Source of the DNA: Sphagnum magellanicum
Lineage: Eukaryota > Streptophyta > Sphagnopsida > Sphagnales > Sphagnaceae
Direction: 5' to 3'
Assembly (NCBI GenBank): GCA_021904315.1
Contig: CM038918.1
Span: 6,649,349-6,713,348 of the forward strand
DNA: 64,000 nucleotides
A program made the translations under genes and the position numbers. Of the stretch, positions 11,868 through 22,339 are shown piece by piece. The notes beneath the pieces were generated by a model. That model saw nothing but the letters and a program-made list of their open reading frames with translations, did no database searches and had not been told where the DNA came from. Position 1 is the first letter of the stretch. Each line of letters starts with the position of its first letter.

Positions 11868-13144
11868 ATGGAGAGGTTGAAAAAACCCCTTTTAGAAAGG
11901 GTCTTTGCGTACTTCATGCAAATTGGGTTGAGTGGATCAAGGATAAATCCTCATCGGTTGAAAGTAGGTCAAGATGTGGCACATGAAAAACTAATGGAGA
12001 CCTTCGAAAAAATAATTCCACGTTTGGGTTTTTGTTATACAGAATGTTGGGACCCCAAAAATGAAAACCAAGGTCAAAACAATTTGGCCTTTATGTTATG
12101 GCAAGGCAAAAATGTCGTGTTCCAAGTTAATTGCAAGAATTTGCTTTGGGGATTATCGCTGAAAAGCTCAACAAGGTTGTTAGTTGGGTGGCATTTGTTG
12201 AAAGGATTTACATTAATCAACACAACAAGTTTTTCAAGTGAATGGCAAGGATGGAAGTTCAGAAGGCAATGTTGACAAAAAAAAAATTAGGTTTATAACC
12301 AAAATGCATATTGTTTGTTGAAGAGGAGTCGACCATGGTTAAAAAAACAAAGTCAGAAATTATGGTGGCATCACATGTACTTGAAAAACCACACACTGTT
12401 TCAAAATCATGGACATTAAAGCCCCAAAGTGAGGTAGCCCAATTGCTTCAACTTGCTTCCATGAAGCTCAAGGCTTTGAAGAGCCATTTTGAACAAATTT
12501 GTAAGGAGAAACAAAAGTTGGTTGATCAATTGCGAACTACGTAAATGATCATGGAATTTGTGCAGGCATCTGTGTTGGAAGAGAAGGGAAAAACATGACT
12601 TCTTGAAGCTAAAGAAACAAGACGTGAACCAACCCTTACATCCATCACTGTTGTTGAGGTCTTTTCTAACCCCCAAGAGCTTCTCATTGATTTCGTTGGT
12701 GATACCATGCTGGTAAGAATATTGTTGCCCAAAACAAAAGTTGAAAAGTTGAAATTGGAATATGATGCTTTGATAACTCAAAGGATGCAAGAAAAGCGCT
12801 TACAAAATCTAATTGTCAAACATGAAGCCCAATTTGAAAAGTTGCAAATAGATTAGACCTAAAGGAACTTGAGTTCAAATAATTAGAATGGAAAATGAGT
12901 TTTTGTGAATTGTAATACACTTCTTTAAGAGAGTAGCATGTTATTTCACATAAAGAAAGGTAACGGATCAACAATGCATCCCCATCCATTATGCAACTTG
13001 GAGGTGAAATCTAACATTCCACTTAATTTTTTGAAAATTGCCCCATGTGTTGTTTATTTGTGTGGATTCCCACATAATGATGCTGTAGTTTCTATTTGCA
13101 AACATCTATATCACCCATGGTGTGCTTTGATACACTTCAAATAG
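11868..13144 (+). pseudogene. Degenerate coiled-coil / cysteine-rich relic gene
   Basis: I do not recognise the family. Open segments at 11,868-12,275, 12,311-12,544 and about 12,545-12,855 follow each other with stops and frame changes. The middle part is charged and heptad-rich (for example KLKALKSHFEQICKEKQKL), as in a coiled coil. A last segment (12,938-13,144) ends in a zinc-ribbon-like pattern, CVVYLCGF...CKHLYHPWC. The order coiled coil then Cys/His finger resembles accessory proteins of plant transposons. It lies between a hAT relic and the CACTA left end at 13,215, so it may itself be part of an element the CACTA inserted into. Confidence 0.35.
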
Positions 13145-13239
13145 AAGAACAAATGTGCAAATCTTCATTGTAAGACAAATATGTCTCCCGAGTGGCTTAA
13201 GAGCCTTGGTTTTACACTACAACAACACGGGGCTATTTT

Positions 13240-13810
13240 GTGATCCACATATCATCGCAAACAACAAAGAAAGAAGTTTCCGAAAGCCTGCCTTTGCGAA
13301 CCATAATTCCTCGCAAAATCTTAAGCTTTTGCGATACCAAAACATTCGTACCCGTACAATCGCAAGTCCTTCACAACTCCCAAACTTGACACAATCGCAA
13401 AACTTTTCCGATCATAACTGCTTATATATACTGTGTGCGATCAACATTACGTCGAAAATTATTTGCAACAAACCCATCACCGCAACGACTTAGCGAATCG
13501 ACTCAAAAGTCTATCAGTTTCCGATATAAGATCTATCACAAACCTTTATTGGCATTTTGAGAATCGCAACAAGTTTGCGTTAGATCTTATATTGAAAACC
13601 GATAGGCTTTTAAGATTTAACGCAAATTTTTTGGGATTCTCAGAATGCCGCTAAAAGTTTGCGAAATCATAGATTTTGCAAACCCGTTCTGGAATGATTT
13701 TACCCGTAAGAGTGTAGCAATGTCTGTGACATGGTTTTATTGGTCTTTTGGCTTTTTTAGTGTTGCGAAAAATTATGACTCGCAAATGGTTTTGAGATCC
13801 ACTGTGTATC
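13240..13810. repeat. CACTA subterminal TCGCAA/TTGCGA motif array
   Basis: More than fifteen copies of TCGCAA or its complement TTGCGA, or one-base variants, lie in both orientations just inside the CACTA left end. CACTA transposases bind short subterminal repeats of this kind, so these are the likely binding sites. Each copy carries a CpG and could be methylation-sensitive. Confidence 0.65.
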
Positions 13811-14010
13811 GCAAGAACATGGCACTATATTCTTATTTTGGAAGCAAGGTTTATATTCATTTGGAGTCACTTTGGGCCGCAAAAAAAAAAATCTATATCA
13901 AAATTTCAAAATTTACAATGTAAAAGGGTTTGCAACCCTTGGGTATCTAACACACTAGCTGTTTATCTAGACTTCCTTCCCCTCTTGGATTTCTTCCTTG
14001 AATCTTTCTT

Positions 14011-14091
14011 CCTCCTCCTCCTCCTCCTCCTCCTCCTCCTCCTCCTCCTCCTCCTCCTCCTCCTCCTCCTCCTCCTCCTCCTCCTCCTCCT
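14011..14091 (+). repeat. (CCT)27 microsatellite inside exon 3 of the TnpA-like gene
   Basis: This is an uninterrupted 81-bp trinucleotide repeat. On the minus strand in the exon 3 frame it reads AGG x27, that is poly-arginine. The other frames give poly-Gly or poly-Glu. Confidence 0.95.
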
Positions 14092-14379
14092 GCCCTGGGA
14101 GCTCTCACTCTCACCCTCAGATGCCTGCATTTCAACATTCAAAGCTTAGTCAACACCATAAATGAAAATCTTGATTCAAATGAAAACAATCTCAACACAA
14201 ACAAAAATTGAATCCCAACCAAACCCACTCACCAATAGTGCATCAACATGTTCAAAAAGATGCTCCTTGCCATGCTCCTGGCCCATATTCATTTCTGCAG
14301 CTGTGATCTTCCTTTTGTACCTCTTGTATTGTCCCCATAATACAACAGGTAAAAAAAACGCATTAAGAATATATTCAAG

Positions 14380-14545
14380 TCTTCGACCACTTTTGCGAAG
14401 AGCAGACCTTCGCATACTGAAACTTGCGAAGCAATTTGCGAAACAAATCCCATCGTATCTACTATCGCAACCCAAAACGCCAAAACGCCATATACCTATC
14501 TTCGCAATGCAATTCGCATCGCAAAGGTATCGCAAACAGTCCTAT
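14380..14545. repeat. Second TTGCGA/TCGCAA motif cluster, in intron 1 of the TnpA-like gene
   Basis: About ten copies of GCGAA/TTCGC-type motifs lie within 165 bp of the intron, matching those of the subterminal array. They could be internal transposase-binding sites or an autoregulatory element. Confidence 0.5.
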
Positions 14546-15769
14546 TTGACTCGATAGAAAACTCACAAGCATGTGAATCTTTGCAGGAAAGAAATGGAGG
14601 AGAATGAGGGTACTTACAAATGCTGCTTTGAGGCCGGGAATGCCACCTTGCCCTAGCATGTGGGTGGTGTTTGGAACCAGTTTCACTCGCTCTGTTGCCT
14701 TGAGGAACTTCAATGGTGGATCACCAACCTCATCCACCATTGATTGGCATTCAGCAAGTTTCAGCTCCAGTGCCTTCAGGTCACGATCAGACCTCCCAAA
14801 CTCTCTTGCCTTCTTGGCCTTGGCTAGCTACTCTGTGATCTCCTTCAGCTACCTTGCTGCTTTCAGCTGCACCTCAAACTGGTAGAAGGCATTCCAGATG
14901 TCTTCTAAGAACTGAAGCGGCCTCTCCAAGTTCCTGTACACATTCAGGTCTCTCAGGTGAGCACAAATCTTCATCATGTCATGGTATCTTGCTTGAGACA
15001 TTGAATTGGAAATCTTGTCTGCAATCCACTGTGAATCAAGCTCTCCTCCATTTCGAAATGCTCCCTTGACTTGATTTATCACTATCTTCTGCTCTGCCTT
15101 TGAGAGAGTGCCCCACTCAACTCCTCGTGCAAAGTTGGTGGAGGCAATGTGCCTAATGGTGCTCTTGGCCCCAGTGTATGCTAGCTCGGTTGGAATTCCC
15201 TCCTCTGCCAATGTTATCAGAGGGAGCTTCTTCCTCTCCTCCTCCTCCTTCTTCAGGTCGAGCTTCTCCTTTCTGATGGCATCCCTCTCATCCTTCTTCC
15301 TTTTCTTCTCGAGAGCTCTAGGTGAGAGAGCTCCTGTTGTTGCTCTCTCATCTCTCTTTCTCTTCTTCTCTGCTGCCTTGGCTTCTGCAGCCTTCCTTGC
15401 CTCCTCATCTCTTTGTGCTTCCCCAGCAGTCAGCCCTGCTTGCAATGCTTGACCTAAGATGGTTGTCAAGGTTGCAACCCTTCAGGTGTCCTAGTATCGA
15501 TTGTAGAGAGCTCTGAAGCTCTCAAGTGATCAGCAACCATCTTCCTCAACCTTTCCTCATTGTTGTCACCTCCTCTAGACCCAGAACCCCCTCCACTAGT
15601 CCCATCCATTGCAATCCGCAACCTCCTCTCTACCCAAGCTTTCCTTCGACAATTCTCGAGCAATGCCAAGAATGAATTCAAATTCCGACGCCGTTTCACT
15701 CTAGGCCCCCAGAAAGATTTCACTACACCTTCAAGGGATTCCGTTCCTTAAGGACTTTCGGCAATTCAG

Positions 15770-15990
15770 GGCTTGCAATGTAACCCGCATCGGAACTTGC
15801 GATACGCTATTTATTACAAAGGCCGTGCAATGCTCTTAGTTTCGCAAAGTTAGAGGGTTGCGAAGTCTGGGGCTTCGCTAATGTAGGAGGAAGTTAAAGG
15901 GTTTAGGGCTTTGGTCTAAGTAATGTATGCATGTGCGAAGAGGGATGCGATGTTTAGGGGTTCGCAAAGAGTTCGCAAAGTTTTAATTTA
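15770..15990. promoter_or_regulatory. Divergent intergenic region with third TTGCGA motif cluster
   Basis: This lies between the start of the minus-strand TnpA-like gene and the plus-strand SET gene. It holds about ten GCGA/TCGC motifs, including TTCGCAAAGAGTTCGCAAAG near 15,960. From its position it is a likely bidirectional promoter for the element's genes, controlled by the protein that binds the subterminal motifs. That role is inferred. Confidence 0.45.
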
Positions 15991-16261
15991 TTTTGGCTTT
16001 AACATTTTGTTGTTTTTTTTGCATATGCCAAAGGGTTTTTATAGTATTTCCCCCTACTTCGAAATTGGTGTTGGCATTATTTGAGCAACCAGTCCTATAG
16101 GCATTGTTGAGCCCACATTGGATGCAGGTATCCATTTCTTTTTGGTTTAGGTTGTCTCAATTTATGAGTAGTCAAGGGTTTATATTGTTGTATCACATGA
16201 TTTTTGAAAGTCTAATCTGGTCTTTGCCTTACACTTGTGCCGTATTAATGTGACAAATGAT

Positions 16262-17395
16262 ATGTCTTCCTCCTCCGTTGTCTCCACTAGTGACTCATCC
16301 TCCTCAAATGAAGGCACATCAACTCATACACAGGCAGAGGTGTCTCATTCTCCTCGTGGTCCACCTCGGCAGCTTTACCAATGCACCAAGTGTGTTGGTC
16401 AGATTTCACAAAAGTCATATGTTTGTGCTCAACACATTCAGCGATTTGGGCGTCATTGTGGTCTTACCCCAAGAGCTTCTTCATTTCATGTGGTAAGTGT
16501 CATTTTACCATTGTCATTTTTTCCTCTTTGATACATGTTATTTTTCATGAAATCCTCTTTGAAACTATTTTCACTTCCATGGTTTGTTGTGGTTTTTTGA
16601 ATGTAATAGGGTTCCCGTATGAAACCACCACCCTATGTTCTATCACAAGGGGTTTTAGCTGCCATAGGAAATGCACTTTCGCAGGCATTTGCTATAGGGA
16701 TTGGTACCTCTCATGAGGCCAGTAAGCCACAGCATGAGGCAAGGCCACGTGTGCCCTCCGTTAGACAGCGATCCAAATCACAACGTCCAAGTGAGGGTCA
16801 TGCTAGGACTATTGTTGAAGGCAGATGGGGTATGTGTGAGTTCACTGGCAAATGTGCCAATATTATCTAATCATGGAACCCTGTAGTTCTTGGGTTGCTT
16901 GATAGTTTGCCCTATGATGAGGAGGTTGTGGTTTGGGGTAGACGACGGATTGTTAAGACCTCTACACTTGGAGAGAGGCATGGATATGGAGTATATGTTT
17001 GTGAGGACATCATTGTAAAGGATTCAGCTAGTAGTCGTAGAAAGGGCCCTACTTTGTTCCCTTATGGTGGGCCTATCTATAAGAGAAGACATTGGAACAG
17101 GATCTTCACACAACATCCTGAGTGGAAGACCTTTGCTCTTGAGATGGACACCTTTTCTGGTAATGATAGGAGGGTGATAGATGGAGACCCTATACGTTCT
17201 GGAAACATTGCTGGTTTCATCAACAGTATGGTGGGGACTCATCCTAAGCGTAGGGCTAATTGTGAGTGGGTTTTTGTTGAGGGACCTCCTCTAGCACCAT
17301 ATGGCCAGACTTATCATGAAGACCATTGCCTGGTTATAGCTACTAGGACCATCAGATCAGGAGATGAGTTGTTTACACACTATGAGTGGAGTTAG
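16262..17395 (+). pseudogene. SET-domain protein gene carried by the CACTA
   Basis: This is a putative lysine methyltransferase-like protein. Exon 1 (16,262-16,492) encodes a Ser-rich start and a Cys/His cluster (CTKCVGQ...CAQHIQRFGRHCG). A 117-bp GT-AG intron follows, and exon 2 (16,610-17,395) joins in phase 0. SET motifs appear in order: GYGVY (about 16,985), YGGPIY, GNIAGFINS followed by RANCEWVF, then the end motif GDELFTHYEW just before the stop. No Cys-rich post-SET is visible. One TAA stop at 16,868-16,870 interrupts an otherwise open frame of about 338 codons. The gene sits in tandem 5' of TNP2 and inside the element. It is either a captured host gene or a standing component of this CACTA lineage. 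Confidence 0.7.
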
Positions 17396-17562
17396 GATTC
17401 CACCATTTTTGAACTATGTACTTTGTTTAAGACATAACATACCATATCTATATACATGCATTTTGGCATTTTTTATTTATAATGTAATATGCAACTATGC
17501 TTGGTATATAGTTAAGATCTTCTGGATTTGGTATTGCATAGAATATTCGGCCTTCTGAAGAC

Positions 17563-19985
17563 ATGCTACCACGGAGGTTGAGAGGAACATATCGGGAAAT
17601 GGGCATGCCACACAAATCGGACTCTTCATCAATTCATTCTTCATCAAATGACTTGTCTGCTCATGATGAAGGTGTCTCTCAACCAGTTCAGGAAGCACCA
17701 CTACCTGCAAACCAAGAACAAGCGATGGATGACTTCATGGTTGACTGGTTTGGACTTGACATAGTTGATGATATGTCTGGCAACCCACATGATGAAGGAG
17801 CCAATGCAGATGTTCCACATCATCAACATACTGCCCAGGGACAACGGCAGTGGCAAGAGGCGGAGGCACATGCTCGAACACCTATTTTTCAAGGTGCAAG
17901 GTTAAACCGTTTAGCAGCCATATTGGAGTTGTTAAACATCCAAGCAAAACACAAGGCAAGCAATACTATGTTGTCAGACATTTTCCAGTATTGTCATAGC
18001 TTCTTGCTGCCTGAGGAAAATCTTTTGCCAGGATCTTGGAAGGAGGCTAAAAAGATCTTATCCTCCATAGGCATGGAGTATCAAATTGTCCATGCATGTG
18101 TTAATGACTGCATGCTATTTCATGGGAATAATGTCCATTTAACGGAGTGCAGTACATGTGAAGAGGCTCGATATGATCTTCACATGTTTACAGAGAAGGT
18201 GCCCATGAAATCAGTAAGGTGGTTTCCCATTATTCTTCGCTTGCTGTACATGTATCGATGTACAAACTTGGCCGAGTTAATGGTTTGGCATAAGAAACAT
18301 CGATCAGAGCTTGGTGTTATGAAGTTATCGGTTGACTCTCCTGCTCACAAGCATGTGGAGTCAACATGGCCAGAGTTTAAGCGTGACCCTAGGCATGTGA
18401 GGTTGGGGTTAGCATCAGATGGTGTTAGTCCACATTCACTTGGAGGAAAGGGACGACCTACCTCTGTTTGGCCAGTTGTTGTCATGAATTACAACCTTCC
18501 TCCGTGGTTGTCTATGAAAAAAGGATTTTTGCTGCTTTCTCTTATTATCCTAGGGCCAAGTAAGGTGAAAAACTTAGACACCTACTTAGCACTAGTGGTC
18601 AATGAGCTCAAAACGCCGTGGGATGGAGTATGGGCATATGATGGGAGGAAGACCACTGGAGGAATACCATGTTATTCAAGTTGAGGGCAATTTGCATGTG
18701 GACAATGCATGATTATCCTGGTAAGAAATCATGCACATGCCTCTATATATTTTTTTATTATTCTGTTTTGTGATTATTTATTGTTCTAATATTCAGTTCT
18801 TCTACATTTAGGGTTTGGTTTTGTAAGTGGGCTGCAAACTCAAGGCTACAAGGCCTGCTCTACATGTGGCCCAAGTTTGGAGGACAGGGCTAAATACTCA
18901 AGCCATCTTCGCAAAATTGTTTACCTTGGCCATACAAAGTTTCTTCCACTGGGACATGATATGAGATCAGACCCACTTTTATTTTCATCTTTTAACATGC
19001 CTTATGGTGATGAGCGTGATATTCCAAAAGCTACCACTTTTGCATATTGGAGGGATGTGGCCAATAGAGTTATTGACCCAAATGATTCTATGGTGTTTGA
19101 GGGTAGTGGATTGACAAGGTGGTGTATACTCAACAGCTTGCCCTACTGGGGTGAGCTGAAAATACGTCATCTCTTGGACCCCATGCACATTGAGGGAAAT
19201 GTTGGAAAGGTTATCATAAAGCAGCTCTATGGAGAGAAGGACAGTAACTTTAGGGAGGCCTGTGAGGATTTTGAGAAGCATCCTGATGTGTGGATTACTG
19301 TTGATCCTAACACAGGTATTGAGCAGCGACCATTAGCTCCATGGACACTTACTACACAGGAAAGAAAAGACTTTCGAAATCGCATAGGAGAGATGCGATT
19401 CCCTACAAGTTTGAACTTTGATGGCAAGGGTTGAATTTAAAAGTACTCTGTTGCTTTTATTTATATTTAAATCTGTATGCCTTATACTGGAAAAAGAGTT
19501 TGAAGTATAGAATGCTATATGTTGGATGTCTAGAATACTTTTGTATAATTTTATGGATCCTTGTTGCAGGTTATGGAGCTAACCTTCAAAAAGCTTTTGG
19601 TAAAGACGATGACCACAAGTGGCCAAGGTATCTGAAGACACATGATTATCATCGTTTACTACAGCACATATTGCCTGTGGCAATAATAGGCTTAGCCAGT
19701 GCAGAAGTACAAGATGCTCTTTGGTCATTGGGATATCTGTTGAGATGGGTATATTCAAAGGAATTATTTGTAGAAGAGATTCCAAGAATGAGGGTAATAG
19801 CAGCAGAAGTGGTATGCAATTGGAAAAGGCCTTCCCTCCATCATTTTTTGATTGTCAAGTGCATTTACTAGTTCACCTTGTGGATGAGATAGCCATTGCT
19901 GGTCCTGTGCATTGTCGGTGGATGTATTGGCTTGAAAGATATATGGCAGTATTAAAGGGTTATGTCCGTAACCATGAAATTTTTT
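17563..19985 (+). pseudogene. TNP2 (CACTA) transposase, frameshifted and 3'-truncated
   Basis: This is the catalytic transposase of En/Spm elements. Exon 1 (17,563-18,720) has the TNP2 core: DCMLFHGNN, CEEARY, then RLGLASDGVSPHSLGGKGRP with a putative catalytic Asp, and VMNYNLPPWL. A one-base deletion near 18,670 shifts the frame just before LFKLRAICMWTMHDYPG. Intron 18,721-18,811 leads to GFGFVSGLQTQGYKAC, and LLDPMHIEGNVGK follows. A second intron (about 19,433-19,569, gttgaa...ttgcag) precedes the DUF4218-type block with KTHDYHRLLQHILPVAI. Another frameshift near 19,815 precedes FPPSFFD and CRWMYWLERYMAVLKGYVRN. Homology stops there, so the C terminus is missing. Confidence 0.9.
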
Positions 19986-20383
19986 TTGAAAAATTTTAAG
20001 AGAATATTTTTAAAAAAATTTGACCATAAGCAGTCCCAAAAACAGGCAGGTGTGGCTTGTGTTATCTTATTTACACCCTATTATTAAATAAACAATTACA
20101 AAACAAGCCCTTCAACAGAATTTAACCATATGGTACGCTTGAAATGTGCTAAATTGCTACAAGTTGTTGATAATATTTGACCTTATAGCAATGAACATTT
20201 CAAGAGTCTTGGTTCTTACAACACATATTGTTAAATTGTAGACTAAAACATTTGTGACAAGTCAAAGATATAGGGCTTGATCAACACAAGAAATTATTAA
20301 CCCACAAGATATTTTGTTATCAAATTAAGGCAATTGCCATACTTTCCATAATGTTTATGGTAATCAAGACATTTGGTATGGGC

Positions 20384-22331
20384 TTAATCATCTTTTCTTA
20401 ATGTAGAAAATATCATAGCTTCATGTTCTACTAACAATTTATAAATTGGGTCCTTTCTTTTGACACAATGATCTTGTGGTGTCATGGAGAACTTAATAAC
20501 TTTGACCAAATGAGCATCTACATAAGTTATGTTAGAGTTGTTTAAATACACATAGGATTGACTGCCCTTCCCCCACTTTTGGTAATAGATCCTAGCCACA
20601 ACATAAATTGCCCATTTCAAATTCACAACCCCAAACACATGCAAAAGGTTCACAAACCATGAATTTAGGTCGTTGACATTATAGGACATATAAATCAACC
20701 CCTTCAACATTCCTTTTAATAGCTTGAATTACAAAGTTGTCATTAGTTTGAACATCAAAGCTCATCATCATCTCTTCCAAATTTGCATTCTTCATGATAT
20801 TCTAATTCATCCATTTGCTTTTTCATTAATCTATTGTTGCTAGGTTTGAGTTGGATCAATTGCCGTGGGAGAACATGAGATCTATTGTGACATTGTTCCC
20901 ACTGCTCCATCACACATGGTGGATAGAAACATGCAAGATCTTGCACCGTCAATTTTGTAGGATCAATAATAGAAATTGAATAAATATAATGGAATTTAAA
21001 AGAGCTTGGGATATTGTCACAACCATGCGGGTTGGACCTATCGACATCATCAATGGCAATGTTCCAAAACTTTCAAAGAATTTTTGGTCTATTTTGGGAG
21101 TAAGATGTAGGAAGTCATGTAGATAAACATTCCCGAAGGAAATAAACCACTTTTTCAACACATTATAACCTTCTTTGAGGATTTTTGTAATTGTTCTTGT
21201 CATAGTTTTTTTTTCAAGACTACACTTACCCCATCCCATTCTCCTAAAACATTTCCAATATTGAATCATTTGTTAGGTTGATATAAAAATTGGGTTTTAA
21301 TTATGATATGGTGTTTATGCCAAAACATTCAATTATCTGATTCTTATTATTACAATTATAACAATGAGATAACAAATAGATCCAATATTGCAATTCTCCA
21401 CATAACCAACTATGGTAGAAATCAATCATTTAGAATACTTAATTCATATACATATGCACTTTATAAATTGTGAATAATGTTTAAACATGCATTTACCTTT
21501 TCCATAGCTAATGCCAAAAAATTGCCATTGCATTTTGCACCCATCCATAAGCCCATGGTATCTAACAACAAAGAACATGCACATGGCACCTCTGAACCGG
21601 CTAGCACAACCATCCAAAAACACCTAGTGTTCACAAGGCTTTACATCTTGGCCAACAAGCCATCGCCAATAAAGCAATAAACAATGCTACATAAATAATG
21701 TGTCATGTTGTTTATCGTCACTCATGTAGAAATGTGATTATTTGATCACTCTAGTTTGACCATTATTTTCATTATAATATGGGTTAAGCCTATATGTAAT
21801 ATGGACCAAAATCATTACTTGGAAAGAATGCCAGTGCATAGATTGGATTTCATTGTTAATGTGAAAGGTATAATTTTTTGCAAAGTCAATGTGAGACAAA
21901 ATGACATCCTTTGATAAGTTTAACATGGTTAGTTTACATTGTGTGTCCTACCAACGAGCAATGAAGTGGTGTTTAATAAATTTCTACAAGTTGGATTTCA
22001 AGTATGTCAGAAATTCTATTGTGGAGGTCTCTTTAAAGACCCTCCTAATCCTTTCCTTTAGCTATCCATCTTCAATTTATCCAATGACTTTTGTTTCAAA
22101 ATGTTTCCAAGACATTTTATAACCATGACTACCTACTAGTTCATATGGACATAAATGTAGTTTCTCCACCCCACAATTTTGACATTCATTTAGGAGGCAT
22201 TCTTGCTTGTGCCATTCTTCTAATTTAGGTTTTGCACACACAGAATTTTGCCACAAGGCAATGATGTCTTTGTAAACCTCACTTGGAGTTGAACACATGA
22301 CATCCCTTGACTCACTAGAATAGAAAATCAA
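20384..22331 (-). pseudogene. Degenerate transposase-like gene (EIQSMHW family)
   Basis: Broken minus-strand segments follow one another. 22,331-22,077 has a Cys cluster, LNECQNCGVEKLHLCPYE, and WKHFE. 21,926-21,738 has DFAKNYTFHINNEIQSMHWH followed by ILVHITYR. 21,269-20,949 and 20,952-20,755 come next, the latter with TVQDLACFYPPCVMEQWEQC. The last is 20,710-20,384. I recall the DFxxNY...EIQSxHW signature from unclassified transposon-like proteins in plants and animals, but I cannot name the superfamily. At least four frame breaks show it is dead. It abuts the truncated CACTA and lies inside the hAT composite. Confidence 0.45.
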
Positions 22332-22339
22332 ACATAGTA

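Larger units (their letters stand above)
13963..15609 (-). pseudogene. TnpA-like gene of the CACTA, with Arg-repeat tail
   Basis: This is an accessory (DNA-binding?) gene in the left arm of the CACTA. Exon 1 runs 15,609-14,618 from the ATG of MDGTSGGG. It holds a Lys/Glu-rich coiled coil (around EKKRKKDERDAIRKEKLDLK) and a domain with FARGVEWGTLSKAEQKIV. Then GT-AG introns give exon 2 (14,322-14,233, RYKRKITAAEMNMGQEHG) and exon 3 (14,124-13,963). All three join in phase 0. Exon 3 encodes an acidic patch (SEGESESS), 27 consecutive Arg codons and a KKDSRKKSKRGRKSR end. A 1-base deletion near 15,480 and two in-frame stops near 14,849 and 14,830 disable it. The TnpA assignment comes from position and composition, not recognised homology. 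Confidence 0.5.
13215..19985 (+). mobile_element. CACTA (En/Spm) element, left end present, right end lost
   Basis: The left terminus is CACTACAACAACACGGGG, the standard CACTA start. It is followed by about 600 bp rich in TCGCAA/TTGCGA subterminal motifs. Three genes follow: a TnpA-like gene on the minus strand, a SET-domain gene, and a TNP2 transposase on the plus strand. The homology stops inside the last TNP2 domain near 19,985. No TTGTAGTG terminus or second motif cluster follows before 27 kb. The element is therefore truncated on the right, probably by a later rearrangement. All three genes are broken, so it is not autonomous. Confidence 0.75.

Noticed and set aside
13947-14138. Poly-glycine frame on the minus strand
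   Set aside because: It is the alternate reading of the (CCT)27 repeat. Splice phase and the charged flanks favour the poly-arginine frame.
14102-15452. Plus-strand Ser/Leu-rich frames opposite the TnpA-like gene
   Set aside because: They are antisense shadows of Lys/Glu-rich coiled-coil codons.
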